Shown here: one piece after another, positions 22,016 to 32,679 of the stretch
Layout: every line of letters begins with the position of its first letter
Numbering within the stretch: position 1 is the stretch's first letter
Assembly: GCA_015680685.1 (NCBI GenBank)
Contig: MNCI01029535.1
Coordinates: 165,327-229,326 of the forward strand
DNA length: 64,000 bases
Direction: 5' to 3'
From: Gnetum montanum
Lineage: Eukaryota; Streptophyta; Gnetopsida; Gnetales; Gnetaceae
Program-made: the position numbers and the translations under genes
The notes under the pieces: generated by a model
Database searches by the model: none
What the model was told of the DNA's origin: nothing
What the model saw: the letters and a program-made list of their open reading frames with translations, nothing else

Positions 22016-22329
22016 ACAAAGTACAAAGTGCAGAAGAGATGGCTAGTGCTATGCATTGCAACTACAAAAATTAATTTTTTCAAGTATAATGGTAAAATTG
22101 GAAATTTTATAAAATGTTAGATTTTAGAAAAGTCAAAAATAAATTTTTTTATTAAATACACTATGTAACATGGTAGAAATAGATAAAGAAATGTTTTTGT
22201 AAATGGGCTTTGGACAAAAAATTTAGGTAGAGGCTTTTCTTCTAGTGTTAGAAAACTATAAGAATGGGAAAAAATCGATGTTGGAAAACTAAGAGAATTT
22301 TTGTATAAAATTTTAATTTGAAGATCCAT
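22016..22329. other. spacer between E5 and R1
   Basis: AT-rich, no gene. A 70-codon minus-strand frame has no motif. The words TTCTTCTAGTGTTAG and AAAACTATAAGAATG resemble the region around 8,830-8,930, so it may be part of the same repeat family. Confidence 0.4.
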
Positions 22330-22858
22330 GAGCCTTGAAAGGATCTAGGGTGCCTTAGGTAGTCTTATCAATTACATAAAGACTTATAAAATCTCTTATT
22401 GTAATAAAAAAGAATAAATAAAAGCATCTGAAATAGGGATTTAGCATTGGATCAAGAATGGAGAAAGATGTATGAAATGTGTAAAAAATATGGCCAAAAT
22501 AACTACAAAACTTTATATTAAATATTGTAAAAAATTAGGTTCATAAATATAGATTGGGAGGCTTTAAAAGCTTAAGAATACAAAAATAGCTTTGAAATCT
22601 TGTGCAAGAGGCAAGGTTTGTTTTGCATCGAATCTACACCAGTCTCCTGATCAATTTGGACTATAATAAATGTTTCTAAAATTATTTTCTTCTTTTAGTG
22701 ATCTATGGTAAGAAGGCTACAAAAGGCTATGAAATATGCACTAATTTCTCCACTCTTTACTAAAATCAAGTCTTTCTTTTTGCTCAAAAATTCTCTTTTC
22801 TGTGTGTCACAAAGATATGCCAAAAGGTCCTAAGAATGATGTTGAGTTTGGTATAAAT
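22330..22858. repeat. R1 repeat, first copy, interrupted by E4
   Basis: Aligned by eye with 25,370-25,920: GGATCTAGGGTGCC, GTCTTATCAATTAC, an AT-rich middle, TGTTTTGCA..., GTCTCCTGATCAATTTGGAC and AAAAGGTCCTAAGAATG. The copy resumes after E4 at 25,152 with TAAATAGGCCTTCAAG. Unit length is about 740 bp. R1 may be an old LTR but I see no defining ends. Confidence 0.65.
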
Positions 22859-23973
22859 TATTAACCTTTTTATGTGTCAAAACCTTAAGTAAAATGGAGT
22901 CAAAGGATGTTTGTGTGGTTGTGTGATTATTATGTTTGTAGGACAAGAATGTGGACTGAGATAAGAAGGCTTGTAGAAGCTCAAGAACATGAATAAGAAA
23001 TGAACAATTCAAGTGCAAAGAAAGGTTAAAGAAATATGTCTCCAAGAAATAGTAGACATCTTGGAAGAATTGAAGGTAGCATAGGAGAAGATGTCTCTAA
23101 AAAATAGTAGACATCTTCTTGGATAGAAAGACATCTTTCTTGAGACAAAGACATCTTCCCAGAATGAAGGCAAGTTATAGAAAGACATCTTTCATTAGAA
23201 AAATATGTCTTCCCAAAATGAAGGTCAGTTACAAAAAGACATCTTTCACTAAAAGAAGACATTTTTCTAGAATGGAGGCTAGATGCAAAAAGACATCTCA
23301 GTCATGAAGAAGACAACTTCCATGATAATTAGTTAGCCATTGGATGAGTTCCAAGATGAATTTGGAAATATAGTGGCTATAAGAAGACTTCATTATCATT
23401 GGAAAATGTGCAAAATTTTGTATTATCATTGTGTAAGCATTTGGCAATCATTGTTACTCCTCATTGTTCTATCATTTTGTCTACTATAAAGTGAGGTGTA
23501 CCTCAAGTACAAGGATCAAAAAACTAAGTTACATTCATCCCTTGTAATTGTTGTTCTCTTTTGTTGCTTTGTAGGGTTGATGTGCTTCTTGTAGGAAGGC
23601 ATGTTGCTTGAGCTTGTTGGGATTTTGGGGGATTGAGTGTTGGTGTAAAGCCACAATACTCTGAAGTAGAGCTCAAGTTGTAAAGGTTGTGGGATCCCAG
23701 AAACCACATTCTAAGCTTATTAAAACCTTGTAGGGTTAAGTGGATTCATAGCATTGAATTACTTTATAGTGGAGCTTAGAGCTTGTATAGGATGTGGTAC
23801 CCTTCAAACCATATTTGAAAGCAACAAGGTTTGAAAGTGTGCTTGTGAACTACCCTATGAGTGTGGACTATCCAAGTTGGAGAACCATGTTAAATTTGGT
23901 GTGTGTGCTTTGTCCCAAAGAATTTTAATTTGGGGAACTTATATATCCCCCCTTCTAAGTTCTGTGATCCATA
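22859..23973 (+). repeat. E4 5' copia LTR
   Basis: It opens TATTAACCTTTTTATGTGTC (TG decayed to TA) and matches the E3 LTR start on its minus strand. It contains a 54-bp tandem repeat (23,127-23,300), then GTGGGATCCCAGAAACCACA and GGTGTGTGTGCTTTG blocks shared with E3. The end lies just before AG plus the primer site at 23,976. Length is about 1.1 kb. Confidence 0.75.
23127..23300. repeat. 54-bp tandem repeat in copia LTR
   Basis: AAAGACATCTTTC-type units start at 23127, 23181, 23235 and 23289, 54 bp apart. Each unit also holds a second AGACATCTTCC-like or ATGTCTTCCC word, giving a series of AGACATCT/AGATGTCT inverted pairs. Confidence 0.85.
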
Positions 23974-23975
23974 AG

Positions 23976-23987
23976 TGGTATTGAAGC
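23976..23987 (+). other. E4 primer binding site (tRNA-Met type, decayed)
   Basis: TGGTATTGAAGC, two bases after the LTR end, against the plant initiator-tRNA-Met complement TGGTATCAGAGC. The E3 site reads TGGTATCGAAGC, so the variant is family-specific and this copy carries one extra transition. Confidence 0.75.
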
Positions 23988-24056
23988 CTACTACTCTTCT
24001 TCATCATTAACATCAAAGAGTGAACATTGGAGGGGACATGTTATACAAATCCATCC

Positions 24057-24615
24057 ATGTTTGATGGATTCAACTTCACCTACTAGAAAGCTAGAATGAA
24101 AGGATTCTTTAAATCTATGAAGTTTGAAATTTGGAAGTTAATCCTTAAAGGCTATGCTTTGTTTGTCGATAGCTCCACTGGCATCATCAAGGCTCACAAC
24201 AAATGGACACAAGATGAGAAAGATAAGTTCATGTTTGATTCTAGATCAAAGAATTTTTTATATTATGGTTTGAATGAATCTAAATTTAATAGAGTAGTAG
24301 GATGTAAAATGACCAAAGAAATTTGACAAATTTTAGAAGCTACCTATGAAGGAACATCTATTGTTAAGTAATCAAAATTGTTAGTTTTGCAAAGTGAATA
24401 TGATAAGCTTAAAATGAGAGGAGGTGAGAAGATAAAAGATTACTTCTCTAGAGCCAATGATTTTGTTGTAGCTATTATATGTACTAGTAAATATCTTTTT
24501 GCAAGTGATGTGATCATTAAAATGATTAAAACTCTTTAATTAGAGTTAAAACAAAGGTCATAGCGATGGAAGAAATCAAAGATTTCTTAACTCTAAAATT
24601 TGAAGAGCTTAAAAG
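24057..24615 (+). pseudogene. Ty1/copia gag (UBN2-type) remnant of E4
   Basis: The frame opens FDGFNFTY then a stop where tryptophan is expected, then KARMKGFFKSM. This is the start of the plant copia gag domain (F-DG-NY-YWK-RM). Further along are WTQDEKDKFMFDSRSKN, LNESKFNRVV, ILEATYEGTSIVK and SEYDKLKMRGGEKIKDYFSR, in the standard order of the UBN2 gag family. The longest open piece is 24,096-24,326. At least four stops interrupt it, and it ends abruptly at the deletion junction near 24,616. The family product packages element RNA; this copy is dead. Confidence 0.85.
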
Positions 24616-24650
24616 TTCATCCCTCCCATTCTAAGTTTAAAAATTCACAT

Positions 24651-25151
24651 AAACAGGCCTTGAAGTTGTTTTTGTGTTAGTTATATTTTCATATTCTTTT
24701 TGAATCATTACACCCCTTGTAATTGTTATTCTCTTCTATTGCCTTACGAGGTTGACGTGCTTCTTGTGGGAAGGCATCTTGCTTAAGCTTGTTAGGATCC
24801 TATGGGATTGATTGTTGATGTAGCACCACAACACTTTGGAGTAAAGCTCAAGTTGTGAAGGTTGTGGGATCGTAGAAACCACATTCTAAGCTTGTTGGGC
24901 CTTTTGCATGGTTGAGTGGATTCATAGTGTTGAATGACTTTGGAGCAGAGCTTAGAGCTTATACAAGGTGTGATACGCTTCAAACCACATTTGAGAGCAA
25001 CAAAGTCTAAAGGTGTGCTTGTGAACTACCCTCCAAGTGTGGAGTACCCAAGTTCAGGAACCACGTTAAATTTGGTGTGTGTGCTTTGTCCCAAAGAGTT
25101 TTAATCTTGGGAACATATTCATCCCTCCCCTTATAAGTTCAATGATCTATA
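24651..25151 (+). repeat. duplicated flank plus copia LTR tail
   Basis: A 66-bp flank (24,651-24,716, AACAGGCCTTGAAGTTG...) is followed by the 3' ~430 bp of the copia LTR (24,717-25,151). The same flank then reappears at 25,152. Both LTR tails end at the same base. This looks like a tandem duplication of LTR tail plus flank, not a second insertion. Confidence 0.7.
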
Positions 25152-26180
25152 TAAATAGGCCTTCAAGTTGTTATTTTGGTGTTAGTTAGATTTTCATATG
25201 CTTTTTGAATCATTACATGATGTTTTTGGATTGTTACATGATGTTTTTGGATCATTTTCATGGCAAAAAAAATGCAACATATGGATCATCAATTGTAATG
25301 ATGGAAAAGATTGTTGCTTAAAAATCAAAATGATCCATATGAAATACTTTAACTCTAGGATCAATAGGCCTTAGGAGGATCTAGAGCACATTAAACAGTC
25401 TTGCCAATTACTTATGGAATTTAAAGGTTTGTTACTAGATGTGTTATGTAAAAATGAAGAAAGTGTGCAAAATACAAACTTTAGCATCAAACTAAGGACA
25501 AAGAGAGATACAAAAAATATGCAATAATGGGATAAAAAAATAACTATAAACTTTGTATTAAATAATGTAGAAATATAGGTTCAAAGAGTATAGATCACTA
25601 TCTTTAAAATCCTAAAAATAAAAATAATATCCTTCAGTATTTGATGCAAGATGTAGGGTGTGTTCTGCACTTGAACTACACTTGTCTCCTAGTTGATCTA
25701 CATTTTACTTCGATAAATGCTATCATTGGTTTTTCTACTCTTGGTTATTTGTGCTATAAAGGCTATGAAAATGTCTACAAAGATCTCTATCATAAGATGC
25801 TTTAATGCAAAAGATTTGCTCCAAAGGTGTCAAAAAGATGATATGCCTTTTTACTAGAAAATTCTTTTTTCTTTGTTGAAAATATCTTTCAAAAAGTCCT
25901 CAAAATGCTATAGAATCTAGTAAAAATAGGCTTGGAATTCACTATTATGGTATTAGTTACAGTCCTATATGCTTCTTGAAGTGTTACACTATGTTTTTGG
26001 ACCACTTTCATGCAAAAAAAGTGTAGTGTATGGGTTATCAACGTTTTTAGCTTTTTTCATCATGTTTTGGCAGCATATTTGGGCTATGTTCATAGCCCAA
26101 ACTATAGTGTATGGGCCACCAACATTTTTGATCTTTGCTACCAAACTTGGTAGCATATTTGGCATTTTGGCCTTCACATG
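25152..26180. repeat. R1 remainder and second R1 copy, with an 81-bp duplication
   Basis: 25,152-25,370 completes the first R1 copy. A second copy begins about 25,378 (GGATCTAGAGCACATT) and runs to about 26,040. At 25,921 it reads TAAAAATAGGCTTGG with no E4 insertion, so it acts as a related empty site. AGTGTATGGG at 26,025 and 26,106 marks an 81-bp tandem duplication. Confidence 0.65.
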
Positions 26181-27879
26181 TTGGAATAAATGAAATTCAT
26201 AGCATGTGGGATGTAAATTTTACTTTACATTTTAAAAATAACCAAAAATTTTGTCAAATAAGGCCACATAGTAGAATTTTTGATAAGAAAATAAGACAAC
26301 TATTTTTGCCTTTAAATTCCTACAAAATTACATTGTAGATTTGTCTACCAAGCTTCTTGTGCATAACATGAATGTTTTTGAGGTGTTTTTTTGGCCCTTA
26401 TTTATTGATGTTTATAGGATTGACCTGAGAGACATCAATAAAAAATACAAAACACCATTGCAGATTTATCATCAATACTCCCTCTTCACACTTGATTTAG
26501 TAGCTATTGATTCATGTCAAGGAGTACCTGTGATGGTGAAATAAGATCAACACATGATGATAAGAATTTGGGATGAGATAATGACTATATTGGCTATTAG
26601 AGAATAAGACAAAAGGCTAATGAAGAATTCCAAATGTTGTGATGCCATAATTATGGTATGGTAGTGACATATTTGTTGATTGAGGAGGTCTTTATGCTTG
26701 ATGCTATAAGTACTAGTTACTTGATGATGTTTGAGAGAAACTAGCACTTTGTAATAGGCTTATTTGGTCACTTGGATTTCTTTTTTTATAAAGATTCATT
26801 AACTTGTTTATCTTAAGGCTATATTTTTCTATTATCTTTCTTCACATGTTTTACTTTTTTTTTTGTGGTAGTGAAACCTTCTTTGGGTTTCATTGTCACT
26901 AAATTTTTGTTGTCTTACTTAATAGAATGTACATAGACTCAGTAAAATTGATGGTTGAGCACATTGAGGAAGATGTCAAATGGCCATGGTACATAAATTT
27001 GAAACATAGGTTTTCATTGTTAGTAATGTAAGGAGGGCTATGATTTGGTTATAGGGTTATGGCTTGGAAAGGATAATGTAAGTGATGTAAGGCAAGTACT
27101 CTTGGCATAGTTAAACAAGCTAGCTAAGTATTGTGCATCAAGATCTCATGGTAGCTCATCTTTGTGATGAATCACACCTCTATAAGGGCTTTAGGATTAT
27201 CCTACAACTACAAATCCAAGAGGACAAGAAAACAAGTCAATGAATACATGTTATTACAATAGATTACATAAGGTTATAAGAAAATATTGATCATCATGAG
27301 ATAAAATTGGTAGAACATGCAAATCATGTTTACTTTATAGATTCATATAAAATTTGTAGTGTTTTTAGATGCCAAAGAGATAGAAGGTCATGCAGGCTCA
27401 TTTTTTATAGGCTAATAGGTCCATCAACATCATGTTCTCATTAAAGCTTACAAAAAAGGGCAAGTAACACTAAAAGCAAACATGTCAACATTAGATGTAA
27501 TTAAGACCATGTGAAGGCTTTTATGTTATAGGGATTTGGTGATACCTTAAGCAAAGTAAGGTTCTAGTGAGGAACTTGGTTTTAGAGTTTTCTCCTTATA
27601 ATTGTGACTTAGAATGAAAAATTTGACCAAGGAATCCTTTATGATGTTTTTCCATTCAAGGTCAAGGATAATTAGGTTATTTCAAGGTGTTAAGGCTACA
27701 TGGTTGAAAGGATTATAGGCTCTAGCTTTAGGCACTTATGGTCAACTCAATCGAACAACATTACCATAAGGATCTACTCAGGCTTAAAGGCTAGTTGAAC
27801 TACTTCCTCATCTTCCTAGCTCAATCTTGCATGTCAACATAAGCACATCAAGTTGCATTTTCATGATATAATTGTTAAA
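26181..27879. other. noncoding retroelement 3'-region remnant
   Basis: No coding domain. The stretch 26,341-26,760 (GACATCAATAAAAAATACAA, CACCATTGCAG, CTCTTCACACTTGATT) is a diverged copy of 31,150-31,570, which lies downstream of the E6 integrase. So this is probably the equivalent 3' part of another Tat-type element. Frames of 66-67 codons here carry no motif. Confidence 0.5.
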
Positions 27880-28425
27880 CAATATTACAATAATGCAAAA
27901 TACTATAATAATGAAGGAAGATATGGTAAGATAAGGTCAAAATAAATTATAACAATATAAAACTAGCTAAAACAGGGTAAGATAAGGTAAAACAAGATAG
28001 AACAAGGGCTAAATGATGCCAAAATAATGCAAAATGATGTAAAATGAGGTTGAATGAGGTCTAAGTGATGCCAACTAACATCAAATGATGTCAAAATGAT
28101 ATCAAATGATGTAGAATAAGGTCAAATAAGATAAAAAATAATATTAAATAATAACACTTATTTTTTAGATGATTTTATCATCAAAGTAAGGAAAAATCTA
28201 GCGAAAACACATCATAAATTGGTAAAATAAGTAAAAACATAGTGAAAACATGCTAAAAATTACTAAAATATGTAAAAATTTGGTGAAAATAGTTAAAATA
28301 AGGAAAAATATTGCAAAATGGGCTATAAACTACTAAAATGAGTAAAAAATATAGTGATAAAGATCACAAATTCCTAAAATAATGGTTTTTTATGGTTAGA
28401 CTAGTAAAAAAAAAAAAAAAAGCCA
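27880..28425. repeat. A-rich degenerate simple repeats ending in a poly-A run
   Basis: AAATGATGTCAAAATGATAT-like words of about 10-14 bp recur from 27,900 to 28,140. AAAATATGTAAAAAT-like words follow to 28,380. A 16-base A run lies at 28,406-28,421. No gene. Confidence 0.65.
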
Positions 28426-28435
28426 AAATTGGTAT

Positions 28436-29350
28436 TTCCAACATATGGGACTTAATTTCCTAGTGTGTGAGCACTATGTGATATATTCCCAACATGTGGA
28501 ACCTAGGTAGGCCAAGTGTGAGGAAATTTGATCAAGTTTATGGCTTGTTTGGCTTTGCATGGTTGTGCCTAGGCTATGTAAGAGAGGTTCAAGGCTTATC
28601 TAATCATTTTGGGTACTGTATGGTCTAGTTTGTACATGTTGATTACTGGTACAGGTCTTACAAGCTATCCCACATGATACCACAACATGTGGGACATGAT
28701 TCCTTAGCATGTGGAACCTAACCTACAAGTTTTTGGGGATTGTGGGTAGGTTATGGACTTACCTAGGCTTCTATGGAAACATCTAGGCTATGTGGTTGAG
28801 ATCTATAGTCTATTTGACCATCCCAAGTGTTATATGATCTATATTAATTAAGCCAATGGTTGGTGTATGTTCAACATGCTGTGCCACATACTACCACAAT
28901 GTGTTGGCATGAGAAGGCTAATTTTCAATGTGTGGGACCTAAATTTCAAGCATGTGAGCATTTCTAGATGGATTTTTGACACTTGGGAATTTTATTTTTT
29001 TGATTTTATGGGATTTTGAGGGATCCTTTAGATAGTGTATAGGTAAGTTTTAGTAAGTTAATTGTTTATTTTTGCTTCACATGTTGTCCCAATGTGTGGA
29101 ACTCATGTGGGCATCATATAAACCAAAATAGGACTTTTCTATGTTCTATATGTTGTCCCACATGCTACCACAGCATGTGGGTCTTGGATTCTTGGCATGT
29201 AGAACTAAAGCCCAATTTTTTTAGCATGTAGAGGTCAGTTTCTTAGCATATGAAAGTCCTATGTGTAGTGTGTAGGCATTTGGAAAGGATTTTTACCTTA
29301 AAACCTAGCGTATGAGCTTAATTTCCTAGCTAATTTTCCTAGCTAATTTT
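28436..29350. repeat. ~205-215-bp hairpin repeats with CACATG/CATGTG arms
   Basis: Related blocks with TATCCCACATG-type words recur at 28,660, 28,874 and 29,079 (steps 214 and 205), with a further copy at 29,148. Exact inverted pairs include CCCACATG/CATGTGGG (28,669-28,676 with 28,686-28,693) and CCCACATGCT/AGCATGTGGG (29,157-29,166 with 29,172-29,181; 5-bp loop). The vocabulary matches 10,240-11,560. Confidence 0.7.
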
Positions 29351-29696
29351 CCTTGGATAACATGTGAGATTTGTAGCAACCAGAAACATCAATGGCTGGA
29401 ACACTAAGAGGTCCATAGGTGCACAGTCCTAACCTCAAGTCCACATGAGGGCTTGCTAAAGGCAAAGATATGGGTGCCCTAAAAAATCTTGTCAATCAAA
29501 TAGGGACTTACCGAATGCAACTAGGGTGTAGTGTGGTTAGCTATGATGCTAAGGTGAAATGATGCTAAGTGTTTGAGCAATGTCAATGGTCTTAATGGTG
29601 TTAATGGGGGTGAGCATAGTCAAGATTCTGAGTGAAAATTAAAAGTGTCAACATGTAAGGACCATCGTCCAAGTGTGGTTATGCATTAAAATGGCA
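29351..29696. repeat. partial R1-like sequence
   Basis: GGGTGCCCTAAAAAATCTTGTCAATCAAATAGGGACTTA near 29,470 matches the R1 opening (22,340 and 25,378) in order and wording. The homology fades after about 29,520. The remainder has no feature. Confidence 0.45.
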
Positions 29697-29763
29697 GAAA
29701 ATGTAAGGAAAATGCTAAAAATGTAAGTAAAATGCTGAAAATACAAGTAAAATGCTAAAAATT

Positions 29764-29834
<71 letters not shown>
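29697..29834. repeat. ~20-bp repeat followed by (AG)34 microsatellite
   Basis: About four units resembling AAAATGTAAGTAAAATGCT (29,697-29,765) lead into an uninterrupted AG dinucleotide run at 29,767-29,834 (68 bp). The minus-strand Ser-Leu frame that crosses it is an artefact of the repeat. Confidence 0.95.
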
Positions 29835-29839
<5 letters not shown>

Positions 29840-30450
29840 CCACCCCAAATGGGGTTGAGTGTACTTTTAACTCCAGAAGGGATGATAAGATATGTGGTGT
29901 ACAATAGGCATAGTGGATAGTGTAGTCATAGTCTTAGGAGTGTTTGGCCATAAAGACTGATGTTTTGCCATTGTGTCTATGTCTGTAGGGTTGGCTACCA
30001 TAGTGTGTAGTGGGCTACGGTGGTCCAGTAGACTATGATAAGCTGTAGTGATTTGCAACCTTCCCTCTCTCTGGTTCACCTGAATGCCTTTGGTTTGCTA
30101 ATGCTTTGATTTTACCTATCCAAATTTTCCAACTTGCCTCCTAAAAATGTTGAGGGCTAGGGTATTTATAGGGTTAGGTTTAGCATGAAATGTGGGGTGA
30201 CTACCACATGGTAGAGGGGATAGTTGGGACTATGCCATCACCCAACTATGCTACCCACTGAGGCTAATGGTGCTATGCTCTACTATGCTCTATTAGACTT
30301 TGCAAGGTTGAGAGACTGTGACTACACTACCAAGTGCATGTATATGCACCAAGAGGATCACAAGGTACCTAAAATATGTGTAACTTTGGAGACTACACTC
30401 TGGGACTATGCTCTTCATTGTCTTGTATAGGGTTGAGTGTAGTTACAATT
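29835..30450. other. noncoding spacer
   Basis: ACTATGCT and AGTGTAGTC words are frequent (for example CTATGCTCTACTATGCTC near 30,275), as in the array that follows, but without a steady period. A short tract GGGTATTTATAGGG near 30,160 could be a decayed TATA region. No coding motif. Confidence 0.4.
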
Positions 30451-31135
30451 TTGGGGACAAAAGGGGACATAAAAATGATGCATTTTGCTAACTCTATTTT
30501 CTAGAGATAAGTTGAAGCTAAGATGAGTGCTAGTGCTGTGTTGTGGAGGCTATTGGAGGTTGTTATAGTTGATTATGCTTGACTACACTTTAGACTAGGG
30601 AAGAGCATAGTCCCACACTTAGAAAAATCTTGTGAAAAAATGGCTATGTGCTGACTACTCTCTCCACGAGAGGCTAACTACACTCCCAATTGGGGGTGAG
30701 CATAGTCCCAGCACTTGTCAATACTTGTGAAAATTGGCTCTTACTTGACAACACTTGACTACGCTCTAGGCTAGTGGAGAGTGTAGTCTCAACACTCAAA
30801 AAATTTTGTAAACATTGGGCCTTTATGTTGACTACTCTCATCATGAGGTTGACTATGCTTTGAGGCAATAGAGAGCATAGTCTTAGCACTTAGAAAATTT
30901 TGCAATGCCTGGCTTGACACTTAGAAAAAATTGCAAAACTAGCCTTTGTGTTGACTATGCTCAACTATGCTTTGGGGCAGTAAAGAGTGTGGTCTTAACA
31001 CTTAGAAAATTTTTTAGTAGCTGGATTGACACTTAGAAAAAATTGTGAAACTAGCCTTCATGTTGACTACACTCAACTATGCTTTGGGGTAGTGGAGAGC
31101 GTAGTCTCAACACTTAGAAAATTTTGCAATTAGGA
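30450..31135. repeat. tandem array, units 81-112 bp, with GACTATGCT...AGCATAGTC arms
   Basis: GAGCATAGTC-type words occur at 30603, 30698, 30779, 30873, 30985 and 31097. Steps are 95, 81, 94, 112 and 112. Each is preceded by GACTATGCT or a variant about 20 bp upstream, forming an inverted pair across a purine-rich loop, and followed by CACTTAGAAAATTTTG. It lies downstream (minus strand) of the E6 integrase. Confidence 0.8.
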
Positions 31136-32284
31136 CTCTGTAGTCCAAATTTGGTGGTGTTTCATTGTTCCCTCCTTGTTGATGTCTAAAGGAATGGCCC
31201 AAGAGGCATTGACAAAGAATGACAAAACACCATAGTAGGCTTGACACCAATGTCACTCTTCAGTACTTGATTGAATGTTATTGCATCATGTTCAAGAGTG
31301 TCATGGATAGTGGTATGCTAAGAATAAAAGTGTAGATAATTTGCAAGGGATAAAAGGAGAGATGAGATGCACACAGGGTGTCATGATGTAGGATGTAGAG
31401 TCAGCATGATTGATAGTGATGATGACACCAAAGTGGCATGCCCTTGAAAACATTGACCTCTCATTGGAGTGCTCATGAGAGACTTAGTGTGGATTCAAGG
31501 TTGGACTAGTTGCAAAATTGTAATGCTATTGGATTGCTTGGGGAAGTGCCCTTGCCATTTTTTTTCCTGAGGGGTGAACCCATGTTAGGGTTTGCATGTT
31601 GCTAAATGCTTATTGCGAGGTGCTTTCCATTAAGTGGACTATGTGCCACTGGATGGGCTTTGCTTTGGTGTGTGTAAAATTGCATTACACTTGTAGGATA
31701 GGTGTTTCCTCCTCAAGATGATTTGTGTTACATTCGCTTGGGCTTTGACTAGCTAATAGAGACTTCCTATGAGATGACTTATGTTACGTCTACTTTGGAT
31801 TCTATAGTTTGACTTGAAGAGAGTGCTATGTAGTCATAGCACATGAGTGTTAGAGGGGTTTGCAATCTTGACTGTGTAGGGAAATGTAAGAGTATTGGAA
31901 CATAGGGATGGATGTAGGTAGGCTACAATGAGGTAATAGAGATGTGCACTCCTGAGAGGCTTAGCTAGTCCAATCATGCATATTAGAATGACATGATGAC
32001 TTGCTGCTACAATGAGATGTGTCTTTTCATGAGCACCCAGGTCTTTCATCCTGCAAACATAACTCTAATAAGATAAGAAAAACACACAACACACAATGTA
32101 AATAAAGTTCTTAGGGCAAAGATGCTATGAGTGCTCCAAAGGCTGGACCAGTTGTAAGTGCTCAAAAAGCCAATAAAATGGCAAGGGATGATGATGCTAC
32201 AAGTGCTCCAAAGGCCACACTAATTGTAGGTGCTCCATTTTGGGATTATAGTATGCCTACTCGAATGGTATAGAAAAGATAGTG
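31136..32284 (-). other. 3' noncoding part of E6
   Basis: No protein motif. 31,150-31,570 is homologous to 26,341-26,760. CTCCAAAGGC, TAAGTGCTC and GATGATGCTA words form a short local duplication around 32,130-32,240. Position and composition fit the long noncoding tail that Tat/Ogre elements carry after integrase; this is inference. Confidence 0.45.
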
Positions 32285-32330
32285 GTGGGGGGGTGGGGGG
32301 AGGCTAGGGGGGGAGGGGGGAAGGGGGAGA
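32285..32330 (+). other. strong G-run tract, potential G-quadruplex
   Basis: Within 46 bp the plus strand carries G runs of about 7, 6, 7, 6 and 5 separated by one to five bases. It is the strongest quadruplex-type signal in the window. It sits in the E6 3' noncoding region, on the strand opposite to element coding. Confidence 0.7.
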
Positions 32331-32394
32331 GTTAGAGTTATACTCACTCGCTTTCTTGCAGAGTTATGCATGGTTAATTGAAAACCCAATTTAA

Positions 32395-32645
32395 GGTCTT
32401 GGTAGACCATGCTATGAAATTTTATAATCCTAGCAGATTATAGTGTGCTAATTTAGCATCGTAGTGGGCGAATGCTATGTGCCAATTTAATGTCATAGTG
32501 GATGAATGTTGTGCCAGTTTAGTGTCATAATGGATGAGCTACTATGCCACTTTAACATCATGATACAAGGACAAGCTGTGTTAGTTTAGCATCAGGGTGG
32601 ATAAGCTGTGCTAGTTTAACATAGTAGCAGATGAATGCTTATATT
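32395..32645. repeat. ~33-bp tandem repeat after E6 integrase
   Basis: TTTAGCATC or TTTAATGTC units start at 32451, 32485, 32517, 32550, 32584 and 32614, steps 30-34 bp. An older unit (AATTTAAGGTCTTGGTAGAC) lies to the left. That unit has the wording of the ~31-bp repeats of copies A and B. Confidence 0.75.
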
Positions 32646-32679
32646 ATTTTGTTGATGTACGATGTTGCATGCTAGATGT

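Larger units (their letters stand above)
22859..24650 (+). mobile_element. E4: internally deleted Ty1/copia element
   Basis: A 5' LTR (22,859-23,973), primer site and gag remnant are followed at about 24,616 by only the last ~35 bp of a 3' LTR (TTCATCCCTCCC.TTCTAAGTTT). Target-site traces are TAAAT before the LTR (22,854-22,858) and TAAAC after 24,650. The related uninterrupted R1 copy at 25,921 supports the insertion point. Most of pol is absent. The LTR is the reverse complement of the E3 LTR family. Confidence 0.75.

Noticed and set aside
24717-25151. An independent second copia insertion
   Set aside because: It lacks an LTR start, and its flanks are a 66-bp duplication rather than a 5-bp target copy. 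Tandem duplication of the E4 LTR tail fits better.
29648-29848. Ser-Leu repeat frame
   Set aside because: Direct translation of the AG microsatellite.
32281-32330. Polypurine tract of a plus-strand element
   Set aside because: No TG-starting LTR follows it and it sits inside the tail of a minus-strand element, so a G-run tract is the safer description.
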